A DNA stretch of 64,000 nt from Candidatus Villigracilaceae bacterium (GCA_026645935.1 JAPKMP010000018.1:1-64000); one strand, 5' to 3'. Shown: positions 17,837 through 26,860, counted from the first letter of the stretch. Program-made: numbers and translations. Notes: generated by a model from the letters alone, not told the origin.

Positions 17837-20377
17837 ATGGAAACATATCTATCGGCATATCTGATCTGTCTTGCCCTTCTTGTCGTGATCATTTCGGGGA
17901 TAGCCATTCGAGCTTTCATCAATTGGCAAACTCCCGGCGCACGCACGCTTGGCGCACTGATGCTCTCCATGGCGGTGTGGGCCGGATTTTACTTTCTGGA
18001 AATTGTCCACCCATCGATCCAGGCAAAAATCTTTGCGAGAAGGATGCTTTATCTCGGCATGACTCTCTCCCCGCCGCTCTGGCTCGCATTTGCGCTCAGA
18101 TATACCGGCATCGGCGCATGGTGGTTAATGAACGGCCGCATTTTTTTACTTGCCATACCCGGGGCAGTCGCATTTCTCCTTGGCAGCACGAACGATCTCC
18201 ATCACCTGGTCTGGACATCGCTCACTTCTACGGGGGTACATTTCGCACCATTGGATGCCGAGTACGGGATCGGTTTTTGGATCTACTTTACCCTTGCCTA
18301 TACGATGGTTGCAACAGGGATCATTGTATATTTTATTAGTTATTTCAAAGCCGAGAAGGCGCTCCGTGTAAGAACGGGCATTGTCCTTGCCGGTGTGATC
18401 TTGACCACTATCGTAAATGCCGTTTTCGTCTACTTTGAAAATGGCATATCCCTTGACCCGACGCCTCTTTTCCTGGGGTTTTCTGCTCCTCTCATCGCGC
18501 TTGGATTTTTCCGTTTCGGAGTGCCAAGCCTGTTTCCCCTTGCCGCAGCCATCGTCATTGAGAATCTTCAAGATGCGATCATCGTCGTCAACCGCGAAGG
18601 CGAGATTGTCAATCTAAACCCTGCGGCGGGCAGGCTGCTTGGTATGAATACATTTTGGTTTGGGAAGAACGCTCTCTCGATCCTGCCGCAGGCGGAAAAA
18701 TTTAATGAAATTTGGGATTCCCCGGGGTCGAATCTCAATGTCGAACTGAAAAGCAGCGGTACTACGAAATGGTACGATGCCCGTGTCATACCAATACAAA
18801 AAAATGGCGACGGCCTGCTTGGTCGGGTGGTTGTTCTTCATGACATCACCAACGAACAGGCTCACCTGCGTGCGGAAGAGCGCCGTTCACGTCAACTTGC
18901 CCTCCTGGAAGAAGCCGGAAGACGGATCGCAGATAGCTTCGATGAAAGGGAAATCCTTCAGCGCGCGGTGGAAACGGTCACCCGTCAGTTTGGATATGCC
19001 GAAACCGCCATTTCGCTCCTGACCGTCGATAACATGCTGGAAATCGCCGCAATCTCTGGCGCGGAAGATTTCGGTTACAGGCCCGGCTACCGGCAAAAGC
19101 TGGGCGAAGGAATTATAGGCTATACCGCCGGCCTTCAAAAGACATATGTATCGGGGAACGTTTCGGAAGACAGTCATTATTATTCAACCAGCACGAAGTC
19201 CGGTTCAGCCATCTGCACACCCATCTTCCAACAGGGCGCACTATATGGCGTGTTCTACGCCGAGAGCCTGGAACTCAACGCGTTCGGCGAGTTGGATATC
19301 CTAACCCTCGAAACCCTCGCAAGCCAGATCTCCGAGTCGCTCCACCGTGCGGCGTTATATGCCCAGACCCAATCCGACCTGCGGACACTCACTGCCATCC
19401 AGGAAATCTCGAAGCTTGTCGCCAGTTCGCTCGACCTCGAAACCATCAGTCGCACCGTCGTCAAAAGCCTGAAGGAGGCATTTGGGTACACCCATGTCAG
19501 CATCTACTTTTTGAACGACGATTATCTGAATCTTTCAGCGCAGGTGGGATACCCTGAAAACATGGTTATAAAAAAGATACATATCAGCCAGGGAGTGGCG
19601 GGCCGGACGATCCGCACCAAGTCCGTTCAATTCATTGAGGATGCGAAAAAAGAAGATACTTTCCTGAAAGCGGACACCAACATAACAAGCGAAATTTGTG
19701 TTCCCCTGATAAAAGATGACAATGTGTTGGGTGTGCTGAATGTTGAGTCCGGTGAGGAGGCTTGGCTGAAAGAAGCCGACGTGAAACTGCTGACCACCAT
19801 TGCCGGTCCGATTGCCGTTTCCGTAGACAATGCCCGGCTTCATGCTGAGATCAAGAAAATGGCGACCACCGATGCTGTGACCGGGCTCTCGAATCGGCAC
19901 ATCTTCGAACAGGCGATCAACGCCGAAGTCGAACGCGCGGAAAGGAAGGGAACCCAATTATCCCTGATCGTCTTCGACATCGATTTCTTCAAGGAATACA
20001 ACGACAAGTGGGGGCATCCCGCCGGGGATGCCCGCTTGAGAGCCGTGGCAAATCTTATCAAACTCAATCTGCGGAAGTACGATATCGCCGCGCGGTATGG
20101 GGGCGACGAATTCGCCATTATTCTTTCGGAGTGCGACCAGCCTAACGCCGTGCAATTTGCCCAGCGGTTGCGCAATGGAATTCAAGAAGGTGCGCCACAC
20201 CCCCCGACAGACGGCGAGGGCGTGTCCGGGTACACCCTGAGCATGGGTATCGCAACATTCCCGCTGGATGCCATCCTGCCTGCCGAACTCCTGATCGCGG
20301 CAGATCATGCTGCCATGCGGGCAAAACAACAGGGACGGAATCGCATTAAACTCGCCAGCGACTATGAATCGGCTTGA
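17837..20377 (+). CDS. 7TM-PAS-GAF-GAF-GGDEF diguanylate cyclase
   Basis: An 846-residue sensor. Seven membrane helices (about 1-230, HisKA_7TM-like) precede a PAS domain (about 235-350), two GAF domains (about 365-510 and 525-675) and a GGDEF domain. The active site GGDEF is intact at 755-759, and an inhibitory site RxxD (R746-D749) lies five residues before it, so product inhibition by c-di-GMP is expected. No EAL or HD-GYP domain was seen. Its last 14 nt overlap the start of lysA, probably by compaction rather than shared function. Confidence 0.9.
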   Translation: METYLSAYLICLALLVVIISGIAIRAFINWQTPGARTLGALMLSMAVWAGFYFLEIVHPSIQAKIFARRMLYLGMTLSPPLWLAFALRYTGIGAWWLMNGRIFLLAIPGAVAFLLGSTNDLHHLVWTSLTSTGVHFAPLDAEYGIGFWIYFTLAYTMVATGIIVYFISYFKAEKALRVRTGIVLAGVILTTIVNAVFVYFENGISLDPTPLFLGFSAPLIALGFFRFGVPSLFPLAAAIVIENLQDAIIVVNREGEIVNLNPAAGRLLGMNTFWFGKNALSILPQAEKFNEIWDSPGSNLNVELKSSGTTKWYDARVIPIQKNGDGLLGRVVVLHDITNEQAHLRAEERRSRQLALLEEAGRRIADSFDEREILQRAVETVTRQFGYAETAISLLTVDNMLEIAAISGAEDFGYRPGYRQKLGEGIIGYTAGLQKTYVSGNVSEDSHYYSTSTKSGSAICTPIFQQGALYGVFYAESLELNAFGELDILTLETLASQISESLHRAALYAQTQSDLRTLTAIQEISKLVASSLDLETISRTVVKSLKEAFGYTHVSIYFLNDDYLNLSAQVGYPENMVIKKIHISQGVAGRTIRTKSVQFIEDAKKEDTFLKADTNITSEICVPLIKDDNVLGVLNVESGEEAWLKEADVKLLTTIAGPIAVSVDNARLHAEIKKMATTDAVTGLSNRHIFEQAINAEVERAERKGTQLSLIVFDIDFFKEYNDKWGHPAGDARLRAVANLIKLNLRKYDIAARYGGDEFAIILSECDQPNAVQFAQRLRNGIQEGAPHPPTDGEGVSGYTLSMGIATFPLDAILPAELLIAADHAAMRAKQQGRNRIKLASDYESA

Positions 20378-21656
20378 CCTATTCCCCGTCACGACTCGAA
20401 TCGATAACGAAACACTGACCATCGCCGGACAGAATCTCGCTTCTCTCGCGGACCGATATCAGACTCCCCTCTATGTGTACGACTCTGCGACCCTGAATAT
20501 TCTTGCCCAAACCTACGCTCGAGCCTTATCTGCCCATTACCCCGGCCTTTCCAACATCACTTATGCTGGAAAGGCGTTTTTATGCAAAGCGATTGCGCAG
20601 TGGACTCAAGTGCACGCATTGACGGTCGATTGCACCGGCGAGGGTGAGATCGGGATTGCCGTCGCTGCAGGCGTGCCGCGCGATAAGATTCTAGTGCACG
20701 GGGTTAATAAAACAATCTCAGACTTGAAAGCCGCCATTCAACATGCCGGCACTATCGTTGCAGATAATCTCAGTGAATTACATCGAATTATCAATTTACC
20801 AGCTGCCAATCTACCGACTCTCTGGCTCCGCCTGCTTCCCGGTGTTTCCGTCACAACCCATCATGTCCACACGCAGACAGGCCACTACGAAAGCAAGTTT
20901 GGGATGACGCGCGAAGAGATTCCCGAAGCGGCGGCGTTTTGTAAAGTACACGGCTTGCCAATGAACGGTATTCACTTCCATCAAGGCTCAAACTTCCGCG
21001 ACCCTGAGCCGTTGATTCCTGCGATTGAGATGGCGCTCGACCTTGCAAAAGAAACCGGCTTCAAAGATGAATGGCATTTTTGCCCCGGCGGCGGCTGGGG
21101 CGTGGCATATCATGAAGATGAATTGCCGCATCCATCCATCGAAAGTTATGTGCGTGGAATCTCTGAAGCGGTAATCGAGGGATGCAACTCCCGCGGCCTC
21201 GATCTCCCCCATCTACACCTTGAGCCGGGGCGCAGTCTCGTGGCGCGGGCGGGCGTGGCGATCTATCGCGTGGGTGCGGTTAAGGAACGCGGTCACAAAA
21301 CATGGTTACTGACCGACGGCGGCATGGCGGACAATCCGCGTTATGCGCTGTACGGGGCGAGATACTCCTGTTTGCCGGTAACAGGCGTCGGGTTGGAAAG
21401 AAGCGAGAACGTCTCCATCGCCGGACCGTATTGCGAGTCCGGGGATATCGTCATCGAAGACCTTCCCATGCCGAGAATCCAGGAAGGGGATTTGATCGCC
21501 ATCCCCATGAGCGGGGCGTATCAGTTGAGCATGTCGTCCAATTACAACGGCGCGCGCAAGCCGGCGGTGGTTTGGCTGGAAGAGGGAAATGTGAAATTAA
21601 TTCAAGACCGGGAAAGAGTCGAAGATTTACTGCGGCGCGATCTGACGCTCGGTTAA
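20364..21656 (+). CDS. lysA: Diaminopimelate decarboxylase
   Basis: A 430-residue fold type III PLP enzyme. The PLP lysine is Lys70 in TYAGKAFLC. Later motifs include GIHFHQGSNF, EPGRSLVARAG and the C-terminal YNGARKP, which supplies a substrate-binding Tyr. It converts meso-diaminopimelate to lysine. The internal ATG at 20364 is chosen because it matches the family N-terminus; it overlaps the GGDEF gene by 14 nt. The stop overlaps that of the convergent Crp-family gene. Confidence 0.9.
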   Translation: MNRLDLFPVTTRIDNETLTIAGQNLASLADRYQTPLYVYDSATLNILAQTYARALSAHYPGLSNITYAGKAFLCKAIAQWTQVHALTVDCTGEGEIGIAVAAGVPRDKILVHGVNKTISDLKAAIQHAGTIVADNLSELHRIINLPAANLPTLWLRLLPGVSVTTHHVHTQTGHYESKFGMTREEIPEAAAFCKVHGLPMNGIHFHQGSNFRDPEPLIPAIEMALDLAKETGFKDEWHFCPGGGWGVAYHEDELPHPSIESYVRGISEAVIEGCNSRGLDLPHLHLEPGRSLVARAGVAIYRVGAVKERGHKTWLLTDGGMADNPRYALYGARYSCLPVTGVGLERSENVSIAGPYCESGDIVIEDLPMPRIQEGDLIAIPMSGAYQLSMSSNYNGARKPAVVWLEEGNVKLIQDRERVEDLLRRDLTLG

Positions 21657-22330
21657 CCGCGTTCGACCATGCGCGCCAGGCCTTCGCGGTCGGTTAGCAC
21701 AAATTCGGTGCGGGTCACTTCAATTAATTTTTTGTCCGAAAAACTATAAAGAGCCCGGCAGACCATTTCACGAGTGGTGCCAATGTGCGCAGCAATATCG
21801 TCGAGCGTGAGATCGCGGGAAATGGCGGAATCACTGGCAGTATCGAAGTTATCCAGCAGGAAGCGTGCCAATCTACCCGCAACCGGCTGAAATGCCAGCC
21901 CCTCCAAAATTTCGCTGGCGCGCTGCATTCGTTCCGCCATTAGACGGCTGAGTTCCCATGAGGCTTGACCGTTGCGCAGCAGGAGAGGCAAGATGGCGTC
22001 CCGCGCCCACAGGTAGATTTGACTGTCCTCGCGCGCGCCAAGCGTGACGGGCATGGGGGCATTTTCGTGAAAAAAAGCCAGTCCCCAAAAAAGTTCGCCT
22101 GCAAGAAAAGAAACCACACGCAGGATGCGCCCCTCGCCAGATTCCTTTATTGCTTCGATCTCCCCGCTTTTCACCATGAAAAGATGCGGCCACACGTCGC
22201 CGTAGAGAATTATTTTTTCGCCTTTCAAATAGGAACGGACGCGAGCAAGTCGAACGGTTTCCTGTTGGTCAGAGGGGGATAATCCAGCAAGGACGGGATT
22301 CTTAACCAGGATTTCGGGAAGTTGTCTCAT
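21653..22330 (-). CDS. Crp/Fnr-family transcriptional regulator
   Basis: A 225-residue regulator with an N-terminal cyclic-nucleotide-like beta roll (about 20-110), a dimerisation helix and a C-terminal winged helix. The recognition helix reads TTREMVCRAL, giving R187-E188-x3-R192, the arrangement by which E. coli CRP reads TGTGA. It lacks the N-terminal cysteine cluster of Fnr, so it is not an Fnr-type Fe-S sensor, and the cAMP-binding motif is not obvious. It diverges from the FmdE-like lipoprotein gene; TGTGA-N6-TCACA-like sites lie in that shared spacer and before two downstream units, so it probably controls them. Confidence 0.88.
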   Translation of the reverse strand: MRQLPEILVKNPVLAGLSPSDQQETVRLARVRSYLKGEKIILYGDVWPHLFMVKSGEIEAIKESGEGRILRVVSFLAGELFWGLAFFHENAPMPVTLGAREDSQIYLWARDAILPLLLRNGQASWELSRLMAERMQRASEILEGLAFQPVAGRLARFLLDNFDTASDSAISRDLTLDDIAAHIGTTREMVCRALYSFSDKKLIEVTRTEFVLTDREGLARMVERG

Positions 22331-22365
22331 CAGGGAATGCCTCAGGGAAATTATATCAACAGTGG

Positions 22366-22381
22366 TTTGCGTTAAGGCAAA
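22366..22381. promoter_or_regulatory. Palindrome TTTGC-N6-GCAAA (copy 1)
   Basis: TTTGCGTTAAGGCAAA, an inverted repeat (5-6-5). The identical 16-mer occurs in inverted orientation at 24088-24103. In both cases a TGTGA-type palindrome follows after exactly 16 nt. Confidence 0.6.
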
Positions 22382-22397
22382 GACATTGTCACTTATT

Positions 22398-22413
22398 TGT
22401 TATAAATTTCACA
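22398..22413. promoter_or_regulatory. CRP-type operator upstream of the FmdE-like lipoprotein
   Basis: TGTTA-N6-TCACA, one base off the TGTGA-N6-TCACA palindrome. It lies in the spacer between the divergent regulator and the lipoprotein gene. A further half-site GTGACA follows at 22419. Confidence 0.6.
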
Positions 22414-22468
22414 TATACGTGACACAATATTGGCCACGAGTCAGACACATTCACATAAAGGAGAAGCA

Positions 22469-24010
22469 ATGAAAAGTTTATGTTTTACCTTCGCGGTGGC
22501 GATCATCGCCGCGCTTGTACTGGCGGCCTGCGCCCCTGCTCCCGCTCCAGCCACGGAAGCGGTCAGCGAGCCCGCGCCCGCCACCGAAGTCCTGACCCAA
22601 CCAGATGTGGTGGAAGAGCCATCGTCCACTGAAACTGCGGAACCTGCCTTGTGGACGCAGGATTACATCACGCAGGTGGAACCCATATGGATGATCGATC
22701 CGTATTTCCAAATCTTCGGGCAGTCGCAAGTGGCAGTTCCTTATTACTACGAGGAAGCTGCAAAACTGGCGGGGCATTCCTGCGGTGCGACCGCTGGCGC
22801 CTGGACGATCACCCGCAAGGCGCTCGAAGTTTTGTATCCCGATGGTGAAATCCCGGTGCGCGGACAGATCGCGGTGCAAACGCCCGGCGCTGAAGATGAA
22901 TGGTTCGTGGGCGTGTTCGGCGAGGTGATCACCTTCGTGACCGGCGCATCCCCGAAAACGGGTTTCATCGGCGCGGAGTTCGGGCAGACCAACGATCTCT
23001 TTGTGCGCCAGAACAAAATGGTTTACACCGACGAACCCACCGGGACGCCTCCCCCGCAGATGGAGTGGATCTTCACCCGCCTGGATACCGGCGCGAAAGT
23101 GGGCGTGAATTTCAATCTGGCGGTCATCACCCCCGTCGCAACCCCCGAGCGCCAGGAAATGGGTAAGAAAATGGCGGCAGGCACAGCCACTCCCGAGGAG
23201 GCGGCTGATTACTACGAGTATTGGAACGCCAGGGCGAAATTCGTCTTCGATAATGCGGATACGCTGGAGGGTTTCTTCAACGTCAAAGTCTACCAGGAAC
23301 CCACCGCCACCCCCGATGCGAGCATCGAAAAGGCTGCGCCCGCCTCAGTCGAGGAGTTTGCCTGGGAGCAGGCGTACATCACCGAGGTCCCGCCGATCAT
23401 GATGACGGAGCCGTACTTCGGCATCTTCGGACAGACGACGGGACCCGTCCCCTATTATTACGAGGAAGCCGTCAAACTGGCTGGACATTCCTGCGGCGCG
23501 ACCACGGGCGCGTGGATCATCACCAAGAAGGCGCTTGAAGTGCTGTATCCCGACGGGGAAATCCCGGTGCGCGGGCAGATCGCGGTGGAAGCCCCCGGCG
23601 CGGAAGATGAGTGGTTCGTCGGCGTGTTTGGCGAGATCATCACCTTCATCACCGGAGCATCGCCTCATACCGGTTTCATTGGCTCGGAATTCGGAACAGT
23701 GAACGATCTCTTCGTGCGCCAGAACAAGATGGTGTACAAGGACGAGCCAACGGGTCAACTCCCCCCGATGCGGGAATGGGTCTTCACCCGCCTGGATACC
23801 GGCACGAAAGTGGGCGTCAAATTCAACCTTGTGATCATCCTGCCAATCCCAACCCCTGCACGCACGGAGATGGGCAAGAAGATGGCGGCCGGCACAGCCA
23901 CGCCTGAAGAAGCGGCGGATTATCAGAAGTACTGGAACGACAGGGCAAAATTCGTCCTGGATAATGCCGATTTGGACGGTTTCTTTACAGTGACCGTTTA
24001 CGAAAAGTAA
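22469..24010 (+). CDS. Lipoprotein with two tandem FmdE-like domains
   Basis: A 513-residue exported lipoprotein: signal peptide with lipobox LAAC (Cys21), an Ala/Pro/Glu-rich linker, then two near-identical domains (about 60-290 and 297-513) offset by 237 residues. Each contains GHSCGAT (His103-Cys105 and His340-Cys342) followed by a helix and the IPVRGQIAV strand. This resembles the G-H-x-C-x-G-x-x-x-G motif of FmdE-family proteins, where His and Cys bind metal. The DNA of the two repeats is also very similar, pointing to recent duplication or gene conversion. AAAGGAG precedes ATG 22469. A strong terminator follows, so it is a single-gene unit under the Crp-like operator. Confidence 0.7.
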   Translation: MKSLCFTFAVAIIAALVLAACAPAPAPATEAVSEPAPATEVLTQPDVVEEPSSTETAEPALWTQDYITQVEPIWMIDPYFQIFGQSQVAVPYYYEEAAKLAGHSCGATAGAWTITRKALEVLYPDGEIPVRGQIAVQTPGAEDEWFVGVFGEVITFVTGASPKTGFIGAEFGQTNDLFVRQNKMVYTDEPTGTPPPQMEWIFTRLDTGAKVGVNFNLAVITPVATPERQEMGKKMAAGTATPEEAADYYEYWNARAKFVFDNADTLEGFFNVKVYQEPTATPDASIEKAAPASVEEFAWEQAYITEVPPIMMTEPYFGIFGQTTGPVPYYYEEAVKLAGHSCGATTGAWIITKKALEVLYPDGEIPVRGQIAVEAPGAEDEWFVGVFGEIITFITGASPHTGFIGSEFGTVNDLFVRQNKMVYKDEPTGQLPPMREWVFTRLDTGTKVGVKFNLVIILPIPTPARTEMGKKMAAGTATPEEAADYQKYWNDRAKFVLDNADLDGFFTVTVYEK

Positions 24011-24032
24011 GGTGGATAAACCCCGATGCAAG

Positions 24033-24075
24033 AAAAAAAGACAGGCAACTCCGAGAAAGTTGCCTGTCTTTTTTT
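24033..24075. terminator. Strong bidirectional terminator after the lipoprotein
   Basis: The arms AGACAGGCAACT and AGTTGCCTGTCT pair perfectly around a 7-nt loop, flanked by runs of A and T. Confidence 0.92.
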
Positions 24076-24087
24076 CTCCTGGCTGCG

Positions 24088-24103
24088 TTTGCCTTAACGC
24101 AAA
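24088..24103. promoter_or_regulatory. Palindrome TTTGC-N6-GCAAA (copy 2, inverted)
   Basis: TTTGCCTTAACGCAAA, the exact reverse complement of the element at 22366-22381. It is followed after 16 nt by a perfect TGTGA-N6-TCACA palindrome, repeating the arrangement upstream of the lipoprotein. Confidence 0.6.
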
Positions 24104-24119
24104 GAAGTTAAATATATAT

Positions 24120-24135
24120 TGTGATATATTTCACA
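24120..24135. promoter_or_regulatory. CRP-type operator upstream of the membrane-protein operon
   Basis: TGTGA-TATATT-TCACA, a perfect match to the Crp-family palindrome, 31 nt before the ATG at 24167. Confidence 0.75.
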
Positions 24136-24166
24136 TGTAAATCGAGCTATCCATAAGGAGGATGCC

Positions 24167-25012
24167 ATGAAGGACACATCTCAGAACCACCGTCTGATAC
24201 TGGCGATATTGGCGGTCGTCGTCGGCTTGTTCATGGTCGCAGTTGCGCCCTTCCTGATCCAAACGTCATTGGAGCGGGTCGTTGCGGCATTGCAGATTGT
24301 TTCGGCGGAAAAGCCAGCTTATGCCAGCGGAATTCTGATCTTTTCCTACGCTTTTCCACTCTATCGGGGATTGATCTTCATCGGCGGGATCGCCCTTCTC
24401 TGGCTCGCCGGTCCGATCCATCGCGGGGAGGAGTGGTCGTTTCCAGCCGGGTTATTGGCGTCGGCTTTTCCATCCGCAGGCGGAATGTTCATGATGATGC
24501 CCTATGTTTCCTTTGTGGATGGTTTTCCCCTTCCAACAGCGGTCTCAATTGTAGGGCTGATCTTCTTCTGGTCGTTCATCCTGCTGCGCAAAGTGGATAA
24601 ATGGTTGAAATGGGGTCAATTTCTGGCACTGACCTTTGCAGGGATGCTGACCACACATGCATTCATCGTTGGAACCGGCAATCTGCGCACGCTGTTGACG
24701 CGTCCCGGAAAGCCCATGTACGATGGATTGGGAACCTGGGTGCTGGCATGGTCGCAGCCGATCCAATGGATTTGCGTGATATTACTGTTCGTTGCCATCT
24801 TCCAAATCGCTGCCCGCAAATTCTCCGGCTGGTGGCTGGCATTGATCTCGGTGACATCTCTCGTGGCAATTGACGTTCCAATGCAGATTATCCGCCTCAC
24901 CATGACAGACTCCACCGCTTGGGATTACACCTATGGCATGCCGGTCATCATCGGGTTGTTATTTGTCCTGCTCTTCCCAAAATTCAAGCAGGCGTTGATT
25001 GCCGAAGAGTAG
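24167..25012 (+). CDS. Polytopic membrane protein of unknown function (first gene of putative respiratory block)
   Basis: A 281-residue protein with about seven or eight membrane helices and no recognised catalytic motif. The start is secured by AAGGAGGATGCC before ATG 24167. A segment around residues 108-135 (MMPYVSFVDGFPLPT) resembles FFPAIPAMDSHLPTP in the protein at 26063, so the two are probably distant paralogs. It follows a perfect Crp-type operator. Its neighbours (Fe-S ferredoxin, 12-TM His-rich protein, heme-O-synthase-like enzyme) suggest a role in a membrane redox complex, but nothing in its own sequence proves this. Confidence 0.7.
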   Translation: MKDTSQNHRLILAILAVVVGLFMVAVAPFLIQTSLERVVAALQIVSAEKPAYASGILIFSYAFPLYRGLIFIGGIALLWLAGPIHRGEEWSFPAGLLASAFPSAGGMFMMMPYVSFVDGFPLPTAVSIVGLIFFWSFILLRKVDKWLKWGQFLALTFAGMLTTHAFIVGTGNLRTLLTRPGKPMYDGLGTWVLAWSQPIQWICVILLFVAIFQIAARKFSGWWLALISVTSLVAIDVPMQIIRLTMTDSTAWDYTYGMPVIIGLLFVLLFPKFKQALIAEE

Positions 25013-25032
25013 TTCGGCACATTCTCCTTACG

Positions 25033-25062
25033 CCCTCGCCCCTAATAAAATTGGGGCGAGGG
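25033..25062. repeat. Perfect 10-bp stem-loop
   Basis: CCCTCGCCCC and GGGGCGAGGG flank an AT-rich 10-nt loop, in the spacer between the 24167 gene and the small ORF. There is no T-run after it on the plus strand, so it is more likely an mRNA-stabilising or repeat-derived hairpin than a terminator. Confidence 0.6.
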
Positions 25063-25071
25063 TCAAACGCA

Positions 25072-25233
25072 ATGAAAATTCATCCTCGCTATTACCCCGC
25101 CATCATCATCACTGCATATGTGATTTTCCTATTGATTGGCATCCTGCTTGGCTTTGGACCTGAGCGCGGCGGCGCTGGTCATGGAAGAAGCGCGTTGATG
25201 CAATTCACCGCAGCGTTGGAGGGGCTGACATGA
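25072..25233 (+). CDS. Small single-pass membrane protein (53 residues)
   Basis: A 53-residue ORF beginning MKIHPRYYPAI, with one strong membrane helix (about 9-27) and a short Gly-rich hydrophilic tail. It overlaps the next gene by the ATGA junction, which argues that it is really translated and coupled to the ferredoxin. It resembles in size the tiny accessory subunits of respiratory complexes, but no family is recognised. No good Shine-Dalgarno is seen; the hairpin at 25033-25062 is immediately upstream. Confidence 0.55.
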   Translation: MKIHPRYYPAIIITAYVIFLLIGILLGFGPERGGAGHGRSALMQFTAALEGLT

Positions 25234-26066
25234 CCGCTGTCAAGCCTTTCTCGCTCGCCAAAAGCCGCCGCACAATTCAATGGATGGTGGTCATTGGCAC
25301 TCTGGTCATTGGACTGCGACATATCATGCCCGGCGAAGCCTCACGCGGCGGCTCGTTCGATTCGTTCTGCGCCTTTGGTGGGATCGAAACCATCTTGCCT
25401 TTTCTTTTCACCGGGCACACGCTCAAATCCACCAACCTGCTCAATTTTTCGGTTCAGCTCGGGACGTTGGGTGTCTCTCTTGTCGCAGGACGCGCCTTCT
25501 GCGGCTGGCTGTGCGGATTGGGCGCAATCCAGGATTTCATCACACAATGGACACGGAAATTTATTGGAGAGAAGCGACACATCCGCGGCAGGCAAAGCAC
25601 AGCCATTTTTCCCCTGCGCCTGCCCTCCATCCTAGATCATCCGCTGCGCTACGCAAAATATCTGGTGCTGACAGTGGTTTTGATCGCCAGTCTCTTTATG
25701 GCATTCCCGCCACTGCGTGATTTTTGCCCCGTGCGTGCCGTGTTCGGTCTCCATATGACTGCGTTGCTGTGGGTAACACTCGCAGTCTTTCTGGCAGGTT
25801 CGGTTTTAGTGGAACGCTTCTGGTGCAAATATCTCTGTCCGCTTGGCGCGACGCTTGCCATCTTCAACAAACTATCTCCTGTGCGTCTCGTCCTGGACAA
25901 TCATCACTGCAACGGCTGCGGACGTTGCGACATCGAATGTTCGATGGGCATCGCCGACGTGCCGCATCACCTCGACCATCCCGAATGTGTGCGGTGTATG
26001 GAATGTCTCAACACCTGCGCGGTGAACGGTTCACTTATTTTGATATATGAAAAGGAGAAAAAATGA
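25230..26066 (+). CDS. NapH/NosR-type membrane polyferredoxin (4Fe-4S)
   Basis: A 278-residue protein with four or five membrane helices. Cysteine pairs at 91/95 (FCGWLCG) and 199/203 (WCKYLCPLG) mark the cytoplasmic ends typical of the NapH/NosR/CcoG group. Two C-terminal 4Fe-4S motifs follow: C227-x2-C230-x2-C233-x3-C237 and C253-x2-C256-x2-C259-x3-C263. Such proteins pass electrons between the quinol pool and periplasmic or membrane reductases. It is coupled by ATGA overlaps to both neighbours (25072 and 26063), so it belongs to the same complex or pathway as those. Confidence 0.88.
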   Translation: MTAVKPFSLAKSRRTIQWMVVIGTLVIGLRHIMPGEASRGGSFDSFCAFGGIETILPFLFTGHTLKSTNLLNFSVQLGTLGVSLVAGRAFCGWLCGLGAIQDFITQWTRKFIGEKRHIRGRQSTAIFPLRLPSILDHPLRYAKYLVLTVVLIASLFMAFPPLRDFCPVRAVFGLHMTALLWVTLAVFLAGSVLVERFWCKYLCPLGATLAIFNKLSPVRLVLDNHHCNGCGRCDIECSMGIADVPHHLDHPECVRCMECLNTCAVNGSLILIYEKEKK

Positions 26067-26860
26067 AGAACAACCATAAGCTCGGAGCCGCGCTTGCCGT
26101 CCTCGGCATTGTGGCGGGGTTGCTGGCTTTCTTTTTGATCGCCAGCCAATACAACCAGGTGATCAGCGTGAAACTTGCCACCGACCGCATGGACGAAGCC
26201 TGGTCGGTGCGTATCACCTACGCCGTCCTCGGCTGGATCGGAACCGCCTCCACCGCGATTTGGGCGGCGGTGCTTTACGGCTTTCTGCAAAAAAAGGAGT
26301 GGGCTTGGTTCTGGGGCGCGGTCGCGGCGACCATTCAATTGCTGGTGGGTTTCTTCCCAGCCATCCCTGCCATGGACAGCCACCTGCCCACCCCCACCTT
26401 GATCGTCTTTGCGCTGGGCGGTATCCTGTGGTTTGGTATGCTCTTCATCGGCGGCGTGAACGGGAAAATTATCACACTCACTTTCATTGCAGGCCTTGCG
26501 TATGTGTTGACGTTCATTGATGGCGTTGCGCCAATCGCCAAATTCACCACCTCGCGCGATAATCCCTTTTGGAACGGGATGTACGTGATGACCCAGCAGG
26601 TCAGTTGGTGGGGCGCGGCGGCGTGGGCGATCTTCATCTTTGCAGTTTTGAGGAAGAGAGCATGGGCGATTCCCGTCGGTATTTTCGCGGGGACGATGTC
26701 CATGTTGGCGGGATATCCATTGGGCTTGTACAACGCATTGGTGGAAGTACATCGCTTCTCAATGTTCCTGCCTGCGCCTCTCTTTGGCACGGGGCTGTTG
26801 ATCTACCTATTACTGCCATCCACGCGGAAGATGCTCGAGGAATGGAATGCCACTGCGTAA
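26063..26860 (+). CDS. Polytopic membrane protein of unknown function
   Basis: A 265-residue protein with about seven membrane helices and no cofactor motif that I recognise. The ATG overlaps the stop of the polyferredoxin gene and has AAAGGAG upstream. Its region FFPAIPAMDSHLPTP resembles part of the protein at 24167, suggesting an old duplication within the operon. It ends the first transcription unit; a 186-nt spacer with two operator-like palindromes follows. Confidence 0.7.
   Translation: MKNNHKLGAALAVLGIVAGLLAFFLIASQYNQVISVKLATDRMDEAWSVRITYAVLGWIGTASTAIWAAVLYGFLQKKEWAWFWGAVAATIQLLVGFFPAIPAMDSHLPTPTLIVFALGGILWFGMLFIGGVNGKIITLTFIAGLAYVLTFIDGVAPIAKFTTSRDNPFWNGMYVMTQQVSWWGAAAWAIFIFAVLRKRAWAIPVGIFAGTMSMLAGYPLGLYNALVEVHRFSMFLPAPLFGTGLLIYLLLPSTRKMLEEWNATA

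Noticed and set aside
21653-22330. Identification of the regulator as Fnr
   Set aside because: The N-terminal cysteine cluster for a 4Fe-4S center is missing; only one Cys is present in the recognition helix.
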